Source of the DNA: Sclerotiophoma versabilis
Lineage: Eukaryota > Ascomycota > Dothideomycetes > Pleosporales > Didymellaceae
DNA length: 64,000 nucleotides
NCBI GenBank assembly: GCA_012274445.1
Contig: JAAROD010000015.1
Location: 2,480,001-2,544,000, forward strand
Direction of reading: 5' to 3'
Below are positions 54,365-63,361 of this stretch, piece after piece. Positions within the stretch are counted from its first letter, which is position 1; each line of letters starts with the position of its first letter. Position numbers and translations under genes: made by a program. The notes beneath the pieces are model-generated. The model was not told the DNA's origin and searched no databases. It saw only the letters and a list, made by a program, of their open reading frames with translations.

Positions 54365-55123
54365 TTAGGAACTGCCCTCTACCTTTATTACCTTGTACTC
54401 TACAGGAGCAACGTGGTGGTGCAACGCGTCGCCGATGACCTTCTTGGCGCAGAAGCTTGAGCGTACGCTCCAGTCAAGCGCCCAGCCCACCCCATGCGCA
54501 GTCACGCGTACAGCCAGGGCATGGTGAGGTTCTCGACATCCTTAACCTTCAGCCTGACGAGATCTCCACCTCCTATCCTGTCTTTGTTGAGCTTCCCGAA
54601 GGACTTAAGAAACCATATGTTGACCATGCTAAAGCTCTTGAAGTCTGCCTTGTTTGTTGTGAAGGCGATATCACAATGCCTGTACGTTGTTGGTGCTGAC
54701 CAGTGATGACAGAAGTAAGTCAACTTGGCAAAAGAGTAAATCAGCTTGGCAACGGGGTGGGGCTCGGTGTCCATGTCGCTCAGGAAAGCGACGTACGCGG
54801 CCTGATGCACAGCCTCGGGGATGGTACGAAATGCATTGGGAAAGGCATCGAAGTTGCTGTACAGGCGGGCCGAAACTCGGAAGTTCCCGTTGTAATCTGC
54901 TGAGAAGGTTTATGAGTTTTGAAGACGAGATTTTAGGACCAGGGTTCTGCTTCTTTCGGGCTGGGTCGGGGGCGAACGCGGGTGGTGAGACTAGTTCTAG
55001 CTTTGCTGGTTGCTTTGCTGCAGGGATTGGGGTGCTTGCTAGATCCATGTTAGCCTCATATGATATTATAAGGGAAATGGAAGGCATACCTGGAGCTCTA
55101 GGAGTGTCTACAATCATGTTCAC
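54365..55123 (-). pseudogene. Tandem unknown-family member 4 (frame-shifted near the end)
   Basis: Exons 55123-55090, 55038-54940 and from 54896 on read MNMIVDTPRAPASTPIPAA, then KKQNPDYNGNFRVSARLYSN and FDAFPNAFRTIPEAV, which align with VQISTELYNKFNKYPKAL of copy 1. Introns are 55089-55039 (GTATGC...GCTAAC...TCTAG) and 54939-54897 (weak GTCCTA donor). The open frame stops at 54502 after VENLTMPWLYA, but one base over, the family ending VTAHGVGWALDWSVRS continues to a stop at 54365. A one-base shift near 54515 is the simplest reading. If expressed as is, it would be a 175-residue truncated protein. Confidence 0.5.
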
Positions 55124-55336
55124 GAGCCTGGGACGGTGTTGAAGTGGGGGCTATATAACACAGAGTGGCTGAACACGGTGTTAGGTGCGCGGTCAGTTTA
55201 ACACAAAATTGTCGATAAAGGAAGTTACAATGGCTTGATATAGTAGAGATGTAAAGCGTGGTAGCGAGGACCAAATGATAGCAAGTGGGTAAGCGAGAGG
55301 AGGTCCTAGGATTCGTACGTGTTCGTAGTTCGTAGC

Positions 55337-57218
55337 CTACAGTTTCGCCTTCGCACCACTATCTTGTTCTTCTTGTGCTTTCAGCTTGAGTACTCGCCTA
55401 AGAATCTTGCCAGAAATGGACTTCGGTATCTAAATTTAAGTTAGTACAAAGAGTCTGGCCGTCCAGCAAAGACTTCCTACCTCATCAACAAATCGCACAC
55501 CGCCTCTCAGTTTCTTGTGGTGTGCGACCTTCGCGCCGAGCCAATCAACAATTTCCTTCGCTTCTTTTTCACCCTTACCCAGACCGTCCTTGGGCACAAC
55601 ATACGCCCTGGGAAGTTCAGTCGCTTGCTCCTTGTCATAGATACCTACGGAAATGTTAGCCTGTGGCCGCGTTCAATGGGACTCTGTGCGCAGCATGTAC
55701 CTATAACAGCCACATCGTTGATGCTTGGATGCGATACCAGGATACCCTCGAGCTCTGCAGGTGGTACTTGGAAGCCTTTGTACTTGATAAGCTCCTTGAC
55801 TCGATCGGTGATGAAGAAGTTGCCATCCTTGTCTTGGTATCCAACATCTCCAGTCTTGAAGTATCCATCCTCAGTCAAGGCATTCTTTGTGCCTTCGGGA
55901 TTGTTCAAGTAGCCTTTGAACACATTAGGTCCCTTGATCCACAATTCACCAACTTCGCCTGTCGGCAGCTCCTTCTCTTCTGGCGACATGTACTTCGCTG
56001 TTTGGTATGGGAGTAGTGTCCCAACGGAGCCGATAGTCTTGTTCCAGTCCTCCCATGGCTGGGTATGAGTGGTGGGACTTGTCTCCGAAAGACCATATCC
56101 TTGCTTGATAGGTATCCCAAGTCTCTTATTGACAGCGTCCACCAGCTCTTTTGTCAACGGCGCGGCTCCAGAATTCATCATGCGTATTGAGCTCATGTCG
56201 TACTTCTCCACCACTGGGTGCTTGCCGAGGAGCAAGACAACTGGCGGGACAACGTAGGCGAATGTAATCTTTAGATCCTGTATGAATCGACAGAAGTCTT
56301 CGAGATCAAACTTAGGCATAACCACGAGCTGCAGACCGGAATACAAACTCTGGTGAATCATGCATGTGAGACCTACAACCATCAGCATATGAACGAAGAA
56401 CAGACTAAGGCACGTACCATAGATATGGAAAAATGGCAGGAAAGCCAGCAGCTTGTCACCTTCACCAGTGGGTCCTCCTGTAGGTTGGAGGTTACCCGCC
56501 TCTGCAGCCTTGATCATCATAGTGTTGGAGACAATGTTGCGGTGTGTAAGCATAACGCCCTTGGGGTGGCCCGTAGTTCCGGACGAGTAGACCAAGAAAG
56601 CCAGATCCTCTGCTGGGTTCTTCGCTTTTGTGCGTCGCCACTTTGTCGAACCTGCGGTGTTGATTATGCTCGTAAAGTGCTTCACGGTGTATGACGGATC
56701 TTTCTGGTCGCCCATAATGATCACCCTGTCAAGCGGAATGCCCACTTGCTTTGCTGCTGCTTGGGCATTCTTGATGTATGGAAGCTGAGTGACAATTGCC
56801 TTCGCACCTGAGTCCTTCAACTGGAATGCAAGCTCCTCCACAGTGTAGTTGGGATTGGCAGGGCTCAAGATGCCTCCTGCCCAATGGCATCCCCATGTTA
56901 TCGCTGGCGTATCGATACAGTTTGGTGTGTAGAGTGACAAGACATCGTTCTTCTGCCAGTCCCACAGGCCTTTGAGACCTTTGCCAAACTCGACTGCTGT
57001 GGTCTTGACCTGGGCATATGTGTACGATCGCTTTGTATATGGGTCGAAGTAGATAACTAGCGACGAATGTTAGTGATCTTCCCCAGGCGAATAACGGATT
57101 CCAGTGACGCGTGCATACCTTTGTCATCAGAGAAGCTCTTATCTTTCCTCTCGAACAGAAATGCCCACAGGTCCACATCTGGGATTGGTACGCTGGGAAA
57201 CTTGGATTGGAACGGCAT
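55337..57218 (-). CDS. 4-coumarate/acyl-CoA ligase-like protein with peroxisomal AKL end
   Basis: ANL-superfamily enzyme that activates a carboxylic acid with ATP and CoA. Five exons (57218-57119, 57056-56418, 56372-55701, 55644-55481, 55429-55337) give 555 residues. Key motifs: YSSGTTGHPKGVMLTHRN (P-loop), FLPFFHIYGLTC, QGYGLSETSP, GELWIKGPNVFKGYLNN, GYFKTGDVGY, RVKELIKYKGFQVPPAELE and the catalytic Lys in PKSISGKILRR. The last three residues are AKL, an accepted PTS1 variant, so a peroxisomal site is likely. Intron 2 (56417-56373) is 45 nt and stop-free; removing it restores HIYGLTC. The last intron has a perfect TACTAAC. It is divergent from the thioesterase gene. Substrate (fatty, phenylacetic or coumaric-like acid) is not determined. 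Confidence 0.93.
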
Positions 57219-57632
57219 AATGAAAGCTGGGTCTTGTGACTGCCTGAATTAAGGAGGATCGAAGGGTAGGTTCGAAAGAAGAGCAAGAAAGTTGGAGTAC
57301 ATCACGGCAGTTACGCCAGTTACGCCAAACTCCGACGCGGAATGCCCTGTAGTCGGCTAGCTGGGGCACAAAGTGACGCCCTAGAAGCTGGGGTTTCTTA
57401 CCCCCGCATCCGCGGCTCTTTCTGTTTCGATGCTAGCGCGTCTTTACTCCGAGGTCAACTGTCGCCAGTCCTGCCATCGGCAGTCGGTTGCTATGTAATC
57501 GTTGCATTTCCAATCGGTGCCTACTTGTTCAACTGATACTGTGCATTGTTCTGTTCAAGTTGGTTCTTTATTTGAATTGTTGTTCCATCATCTCTACGTT
57601 CGTGTGCATAGTTCTGAAGAACACACGTCGCA
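57219..57632. promoter_or_regulatory. Shared promoter of acyl-CoA ligase and thioesterase-like gene
   Basis: A 414-base gap between two divergent ATGs. It contains CCGAGG at 57449-57454, the reverse of CCTCGG, the core bound by the fatty-acid regulators FarA/FarB (Ctf1) in other ascomycetes. One copy of a six-base motif in 414 bases has a fair chance of being accidental (roughly one in five on both strands). No other site recognised. Confidence 0.4.
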
Positions 57633-58580
57633 ATGCCTGGTTGGGAAGAAGCGACCGCGGTACAGAAAGTATCGACTAACACGTATTCGTGCATTCTAGA
57701 TGATGAATGGAGCATCGGCAGTGGTAAGTCGAACGATGTTGTGAGCACACGAGCGATACACACTGCTAAGTGGAACGTTGTAGTACCAAACGGCGGCTAC
57801 GTGACCGGCTGTGTTCTCGAGGTTGTCAAGACGCATTTCAGCACATCTTTGGCGAAGCAAAATCAACCGCACACCATCGCTTTGCACATTGAGTTTCTTC
57901 GACGGACCCAGGCCGGCCCTGCGCTCTTCACGGTTGACGATGTCAAACTTGGCCGACAAACATCCATCGTCCACGTGAGCATGGAGCAGGACGGTCGCCA
58001 GGAGATCGTGGCCTACGTGACAAATTCCAACATCAGTGCAGAAGAAGGCTTCACCTTTGACACACAACATGGGCTGTTGCCGCCACCACCCCCCGTTGAT
58101 CTAGCAAAATTGGAGACAGATTCAGATACACTGTGGAAATGGTCAGAGGTTCCGTTTGCAAAGTTCCGCAAGGCGACGGCACAAGTCAAGTTTTTCCTGC
58201 CTCGAGCTGGCTCAGTGAAGCCGAACATCGTGGACGAATGGATCTGCTGGTCGAATGGAAGGAACTTCACGCAAACCTCCATTGGTTTCGTGTCTGACAT
58301 GTTCCCTCAAATCGTCGAGAACTTCAAGGACACGAACAAGGCCTTCTGGTACCCAACACTGCTGCTGAACCTCGATATCAAAAAGTCGCTGCCAGTCGAG
58401 GGTGTCAAATGGCTCAATGTCCGGGCAGAGTTGAAGCAGGTCAAGAACGGGAGAATGGATCTGGGTATCTGGGTCCACGATGCAGCTGGCGACTTGGTCG
58501 CATTGAGCAATCATGTTGGATTTGTGCTGGATGCATCGAGGAACACTGCTGCGCGAAGAAAGCCGGACGCAAAGATATAG
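57633..58580 (+). CDS. Thioesterase-like (hotdog fold) acyl-CoA hydrolase family protein
   Basis: Predicted to hydrolyse acyl-CoA, member of the double-hotdog thioesterase-like superfamily. The plain open frame hides an intron 57724-57783 (GTAAGT...GCTAAG...GTTGTAG, 60 nt, no stop); removing it restores WSIGSVPNGGYVTGCVLEV, the family's first hotdog signature. The protein is then 295 residues. A second half contains DEWICWSNGRNFTQTSIGFV and WLNVRAELKQVKNGRMDLGIWVHDA, the second hotdog with the DxxxWxxD-type end. No signal peptide and no obvious PTS1 (ends DAKI). Adjacent head-to-head ligase suggests shared CoA-thioester metabolism; substrate unknown. Confidence 0.85.
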   Translation: MPGWEEATAVQKVSTNTYSCILDDEWSIGSGKSNDVVSTRAIHTAKWNVVVPNGGYVTGCVLEVVKTHFSTSLAKQNQPHTIALHIEFLRRTQAGPALFTVDDVKLGRQTSIVHVSMEQDGRQEIVAYVTNSNISAEEGFTFDTQHGLLPPPPPVDLAKLETDSDTLWKWSEVPFAKFRKATAQVKFFLPRAGSVKPNIVDEWICWSNGRNFTQTSIGFVSDMFPQIVENFKDTNKAFWYPTLLLNLDIKKSLPVEGVKWLNVRAELKQVKNGRMDLGIWVHDAAGDLVALSNHVGFVLDASRNTAARRKPDAKI

Positions 58581-58871
58581 AGGATAATAGGATTAGAATG
58601 TGGCCGCGTCCGCTAAGATTTACTCTGTTCCACATTTCACAGCTATGAATGCAGTAACAACTCTGGGGAAGCGATTCTCAACAGTGATGTTCGTCAGCGT
58701 CGGCGTTTCTCGTTCGCGCATTCTGGAAGAATTTGATGTTCATGGTTTGTACCTGCCGCACGGGGCTGCTTACGGCTAGCGCGCTTGGCAGGCGCACCAC
58801 GCCCACAGCCGAGCCCAAATTTATCATCGCACTCTTTCGAACCTCCAACTAACCCATCGACAACAGCCAAC

Positions 58872-59483
58872 ATGCCGAAGGACGTCAAGCAGAAGTCTGG
58901 CATCATTGCCGGCATCAACGCTGGCCACAGTACGTCTTCCCACCCGCCACGCACCGAACGCACCGAATCGACACAGCAGAAATTTTGGACAAGGGCAGAG
59001 AATGGAGGCTAACGGTTCATGCAGAGGTCACTCCCAGGACTCCTGCCGCCAGGATCTCCAGGAGGAAGGGTTTCCTGTCCAAGCGCACCGCTTTCGTCAG
59101 GGAGATCACCCGTGAGGTCGCTGGGTACGTCGATTCGCAATTGGAGGGGGAGGACAGTGGGATGCGCACACGCAGACCCTGCCGCCACCTCTACCTTCGG
59201 ATACCCTGAGGACTGTGCTAACATTGGTTCAGCCTTGCCCCCTACGAGAAGCGCGTTATCGAACTCCTCCGCAACTCCAAGGACAAGCGTGCCCGTCGTC
59301 TTGCGAAGAAGAGGGTACGTCTCCCCCACCGCCCATCACCGTAGCCGGCCGCCTACACGCACCAACAAGCCACAACTACGTACATTGACTAACACTACAC
59401 AGCTCGGTACCTTCGGTCGTGCTAAGAGAAAGGTTGACGAGATGACCAAGGTCATTGCCGAGTCGAGGCGTGCGGGTCACTAA
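58872..59483 (+). CDS. RPL36: 60S ribosomal protein eL36
   Basis: Large-subunit ribosomal protein. Four exons (58872-58929, 59025-59124, 59233-59314, 59403-59483) encode 106 residues: GIIAGINAGH, KVTPRTPAARISRRKG, TAFVREITREVAGLAPYEKR, LLRNSKDKRARRLAKKR and LGTFGRAKRKVDEM, all standard eL36 blocks. Introns are 95, 108 and 88 nt, longer than the window's usual 50, as is common for ribosomal protein genes. All join in phase. The start codon lies only 291 bases after the stop of the thioesterase gene. Confidence 0.97.
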
Positions 59484-60218
59484 ACGGGTTCATGATTTTC
59501 GGATGAAGCAAAGCATGGGCACCACTTTTCCGGTTCTTTCTGGGTGTTAGGTCTTTCCATTTATCCTGGCGGATCGACTACGACTTCGGCACGATGGTCA
59601 ACGTCACAACATACCAAGAGGATGGCACATGATCGGAGTACGGCGACGGCGACGGACAAACAACCATGGTTCGCGTACCTAGCAAGTGTCACAAAAATCA
59701 TGAAATGTGACGACGGTTCACGCCACGTCTTATGTTACCATGCTGTGAGGCATGCCTGTGAGACATTATGAGCTAACAGTAGCAGCTGAACGGGATTTGA
59801 CTCGACCGTGAGTCGAGACCTTAGCATGGATGTCAAATTCCAACTCATGCCTTTTCCAATGGCTGAAGTATGGGCCGAGAAATGCTTATATTGAACGCGC
59901 CTTGCTCGCAAAGTGTAACACACTGAGGCTGCTTCTAGCCTATTCTCCTTGTGGGTAGAGCTGGAAGTGGAGGCGCCTACATATCTTCCCGACGGCCGTA
60001 AGCTTGTTAAGAATGCAATTCTCCTTCAACGGAACATACCCTACTTCACTATCTACAGTACTGCCTGGTTCATGCGCACTTACACATAGCAGATGTTGAG
60101 TAGTTGTGATTATGTCAATTGTCATCAGTCGCTGTCGTGAAAAGCTACCCAAATACAAAGACGGCAACAAAGCGCTCTCATACTCCATCGCAATGCATCA
60201 TCACCTACCGCATACATG
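59484..60218. other. Convergent intergenic region
   Basis: About 0.73 kb between the ends of RPL36 (+) and the UBX gene (-). It contains two 3' ends and a small inverted repeat (CTCGACCGTGAGTCGAG near 59801-59817) that could fold. No tRNA-like structure or coding frame recognised. Confidence 0.45.
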
Positions 60219-61897
60219 CTACTTCCTCTTGAATAAGCCCTTGCCTAGAATGTTCTTCAGCTTACTCTCCTTATCCTCACTGCTCATTGCCTTCCTCTTC
60301 CCTTCAGCCACTGTCTGCCCCTTGGCCTCGACTTTTGGTGGTGCCTCACTGACCGGCTCCTTGACCTTTAGCGTCTGCGCCTTGGCCTGCCACTCTTGTG
60401 CTAATGTCCTGCGACTTGCTCTTGCTTCTGCGCTTGCGCCCTCTGCCCACTGGAAGGTGACGAGCTCGTTGGTCGAGAAGCGCAGATCTTGAATCAGCCG
60501 CTTCTGGTCGCGGGCAATGGGCACGAGACGCCCTGTGGGACTTGTGTATTTGAGGTCGAAGGGCTCGTTCTTCTTCTCGAGGAAGGACGTAACAAAGTCG
60601 TAGAGAAGGCTGGCAGTGTCTTCTTTAGTAAGGTTCATTTGTACTAGCGAGCCGTCAGGGAGGCGGATGCGGAGAGAATGGGGCTTGTTGGTTGCAGCAG
60701 CAATTCTAGCTTGCCGTTCTTTCTCCTGCTCTTCAAGTTCCTTGTCGGATAGAAGGCGCTGGTTACGCGTACGATTCTGGAGTTGGGCCTGATGGATCTT
60801 TGCGTGCTCGATTGTAGGTTGGTAGTCTGATTCATTGAAGGCGTTGCGTGCTGCCTGGGGTGTGGCGGAGGAGGATGCGGAAAAGATCTGCACGTTACGA
60901 GACTGGTCTGAGGAGGGGATAGGCTCTGTCTGTTGCGATAGAGCTGCTCCTGGAGTCTGTGACGATTCTGATGTAGCTGTTGATGTTGCTGCCGCCAACG
61001 CTGCTGCCGGAGAGATATTGATCGCATCTGTGGTGGCGTTGTTCTGTTCGGACACGGCAGGCTCGGGTTTTGGTTGCGTCGCTGGCTGTGTATCAACGTC
61101 CATCGGCTCCGGGCCTGGGTCATCACTCTTGATTGTCTCTCCGGCCACTGTTGTCGTTGACTCTGGGGCTGCAGCATCTAGGTTAGGTGCCGATTTAGAC
61201 TGAGCAGGGTCCGCAGCATGAGCACCTGGTGCAGTGCTCGCAGCCGGATCGTCATTTTTGAAGTACTGCGATATCTGAGCCATGGCTTCTTCCAACGGTG
61301 TCCCTGTGTTCCTGAACGACAGCTTCAACAGTGCCGACCCACTGTCGAAACCCAGCTGGCTGAGCGTCTGCTGCAACCCAACAAATGACGACTGCTCTTT
61401 GTGACCAGGCATGACGGTGATGACGGGCATCTCGTAGCATAACCTTCCAGAGCCTGAGGTGCCACTCATTTCAGGTACGGCGCGTTGTGTGAAGTTGTAG
61501 TTCGCTCCATCGCCGCTCTCAAAGTATCGTAGGATCTCCCATAACGATGTGTTGTTCGCGAACTTCTGGGTGAGGCGGGAGTTGGGTAGCTGGAGAGCAA
61601 CTGATACCACAGTGGGTGACCTTGAGGCCTGCACAAGCTCGAGGCGTGCACCTTGCGGTAGGTTTGCGAGGCGTATTTGCTGGGATAACGAGATAGGCTT
61701 ATTGTTGTACCTTGAGGTCCTGTTAGCCATCGCATGCACCAGCTGGCTGAGCCAACGACCTACTTGAGTGTGAACTGGTCCTTGCTGACGCCAAACTTTT
61801 GGCATGCCTCATCACGTACTTCGGTCAAGTACTTGGTCGGCGTGGTGGGGATCTTGAACGTCTTTGCGAAGGAGTTGGTCACGACGACGTGAGACAT
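60219..61897 (-). CDS. UBX4: UBX-domain protein of the TUG/Ubx4 type
   Basis: Cdc48/p97 adaptor. Exons 61897-61764 and 61710-60219 with a 53-nt intron (GTAGGT...CTAAC...TCAAG) give 541 residues. It begins MSHVVVTNSFAKTFKIPTTP, an N-terminal TUG-type ubiquitin-like domain, and joins over the intron to QFTLKYNNKPISLSQQIRL. A long Ala/Thr/Pro-rich linker leads to a coiled region (DKELEEQEKERQARIAAA) and a UBX domain (HSLRIRLPDGSLVQMNLTKE ... FDLKYTSPTGRLVP), with an FP-like turn near SPTG. A basic tail (ILGKGLFKRK) closes it. Its ATG shares one base with the stop codon of the preceding same-strand gene. Confidence 0.9.
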
Positions 61898-62268
61898 TAT
61901 GCCGGACGGAATAGTCGATACAGGGCGTAGGAGGCAAGAACACCGACAGGAACGTTGGCGATCAGAGCGGCGCGCGAGTACCAGCAGTCCGGCTTGTGTG
62001 CTCTCCTCGTAGCGTCGCAGCGCTCAATAACGAGCAGCAGGTTGATGGCGTGTATGAGCTTGGCCTCTGCAAAGTTGAAGTATAGATTGCCTGGTCCTGC
62101 CATAAGCTTTCCGTTTGCTACAGTGACTGGCGAGTCTTGGTGTAGCGGAAGTGTGGCGGTGGGCTGTTTGGTGTGTGACGCTGGACGGTGAATGTTCTCG
62201 AAGGCCGCGTCCAATGGCCGCCTACTTCCGTCACCGGGCTCGCGGGGTGAGCTGGCCCCACCATACAT
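61897..62268 (-). CDS. Small conserved-looking membrane protein, overlaps the UBX gene by one base
   Basis: Unknown function. From the Met at 62268 (MYGGASSPREPGDGSRRPL) it has 123 residues; an earlier in-frame Met at 62292 is possible. The middle reads AGPGNLYFNFAEAKLIHAIN and CWYSRAALIANVPVGVLASYALYRLF, with one likely membrane helix near the C-terminus. Codon use and the clean protein-like end suggest a real gene. The TAA and the UBX ATG overlap as TAATG. The start is 51 bases (or 27, for the earlier Met) from the start codon of the divergent PITH gene. A mitochondrial or ER site is possible but not shown. Confidence 0.6.
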   Translation of the reverse strand: MYGGASSPREPGDGSRRPLDAAFENIHRPASHTKQPTATLPLHQDSPVTVANGKLMAGPGNLYFNFAEAKLIHAINLLLVIERCDATRRAHKPDCWYSRAALIANVPVGVLASYALYRLFRPA

Positions 62269-62319
62269 CTTCCAGCCGCCGCATCTGCACATACAACAAA
62301 CACCAGCACACTCGCAGCC

Positions 62320-63361
62320 ATGTCTGGTAGCGTCGAGACGTCTTCAGCGTCCCAGCTGAGCCAGCTGATTTCTTCTTCGCGCATTGTTGTGCTCAACTGT
62401 ACGTCTCAATGCATACTCTGCCGTGCCTCAGCATGTCACTAATGTTCCTGCAGTCTACAACGAGGACAACCAATCGAGCAAGGCCATCGCCCCGGTTTAC
62501 GATCAGCTCGCCCAACAGCTCTCGAGAGCCGACAGAGTCACGTTTGCGAAGGTCAGCGTGAAGAAGCATGCCCAGATCGGCGAGAGCTACAACGTCACCA
62601 ACACTCCCACCTTCATCATCTTCAAGAATGGCCAGCAAATACGCAAGTTCAGCGGCTCGAATCCCCAGCATCTGTCCGATGCAATCAAGAGCTTAGCACA
62701 AGAGGCTGAGTCTGACGGCAGCTCTGGAGGGTTCGGAGAGGCTGGCTCGAGTGGCGGTGGTGTGTGGAGAGGCGCAGGACTACCAAGGGGATACACAGAT
62801 GTCACGGAGCAGGTCGATGTACGAGGTCTGGATCTGCTGAATGCCGATAGCGACTTTGGCGGTGTGCGCACGCTCTTCGATACGTCAAAACCAAGCTCCT
62901 TGAGCAAAGGCAAGAGCAGCGCAGACACGAAGGATTGGGTTGAAAGCGATGTCGACAACCAGCTCATGCTCTACGTACCTTTTACCTCGACGCTAAAGGT
63001 CCACACCATCCACCTTACCTCCAACCCACCGGTCGACGATGACGATGACGAGGTCCCAGTACGGCCAAAGACCATCTCCATCTGGACCAACCGCCAGCAC
63101 AACCTAGGTTTTGAGGAGGCAGAAGACATCCCCGCTACACAGACCATCGAGCTCAAAGAGTCAGATTGGGACAAGGAGACTGGCACAGCCAAGCTGGAGC
63201 TACGGTTCGTCAAGTTCCAGAACGTCTACAGCCTTGTGTTGTTTGTGCAGGACGGTGATGGCGATAGCGAGAAGACGCGCATAGACAGAATCCGCTTCAT
63301 TGGTGAGAGCGGCGAGAAGAGGGACATGGGCAAGCTTGAGAAGATTGGTGACGATGCTTAA
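62320..63361 (+). CDS. Thioredoxin-fold/PITH-domain protein (TXNL1-like) without redox cysteines
   Basis: Cytosolic proteasome-associated type of protein. Exons 62320-62398 and 62454-63361 (55-nt intron GTACGT...CACTAAT...CTGCAG) give 328 residues. The N-terminal thioredoxin fold is complete (IVVLNFYNEDN, KAIAPVYDQLAQQL, VTNTPTFIIFKNGQQ with the cis-Pro), but the WCGPC motif is replaced by NQSS-type residues, so both catalytic cysteines are missing. A Gly/Ser linker joins a PITH domain (DVTEQVDVRGLDLLNADSD ... WVESDVDNQLMLYVPFTS, ISIWTNRQHNLGFEEAED). Domain order equals TXNL1. A redox role is unlikely; a binding or adaptor role is inferred. Confidence 0.9.

Larger units (their letters stand above)
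51309..55123 (-). repeat. Tandem array of four related genes of unknown family
   Basis: Four copies in the same orientation at 51309-51950, 52439-52996, 53465-54037 and 54365-55123, separated by spacers of 327-488 bases that hold nothing recognisable. Shared elements in order: a Lys/Arg-rich start, a GTVxxS or xVSAxLY strand with FxxFP, a block ANLxALExF, a WVQLxS strand, SNPxFxxLHxL, and GWGFDRxGxIS. Similarity is visible only at protein level, so the duplications are not recent. Confidence 0.6.

Noticed and set aside
59795..59835. Possible tRNA-like T-arm on the minus strand
   Set aside because: GTCGAGTCAAATCC lacks the TTCRA core and no acceptor or anticodon stem can be drawn; it is a simple inverted repeat.
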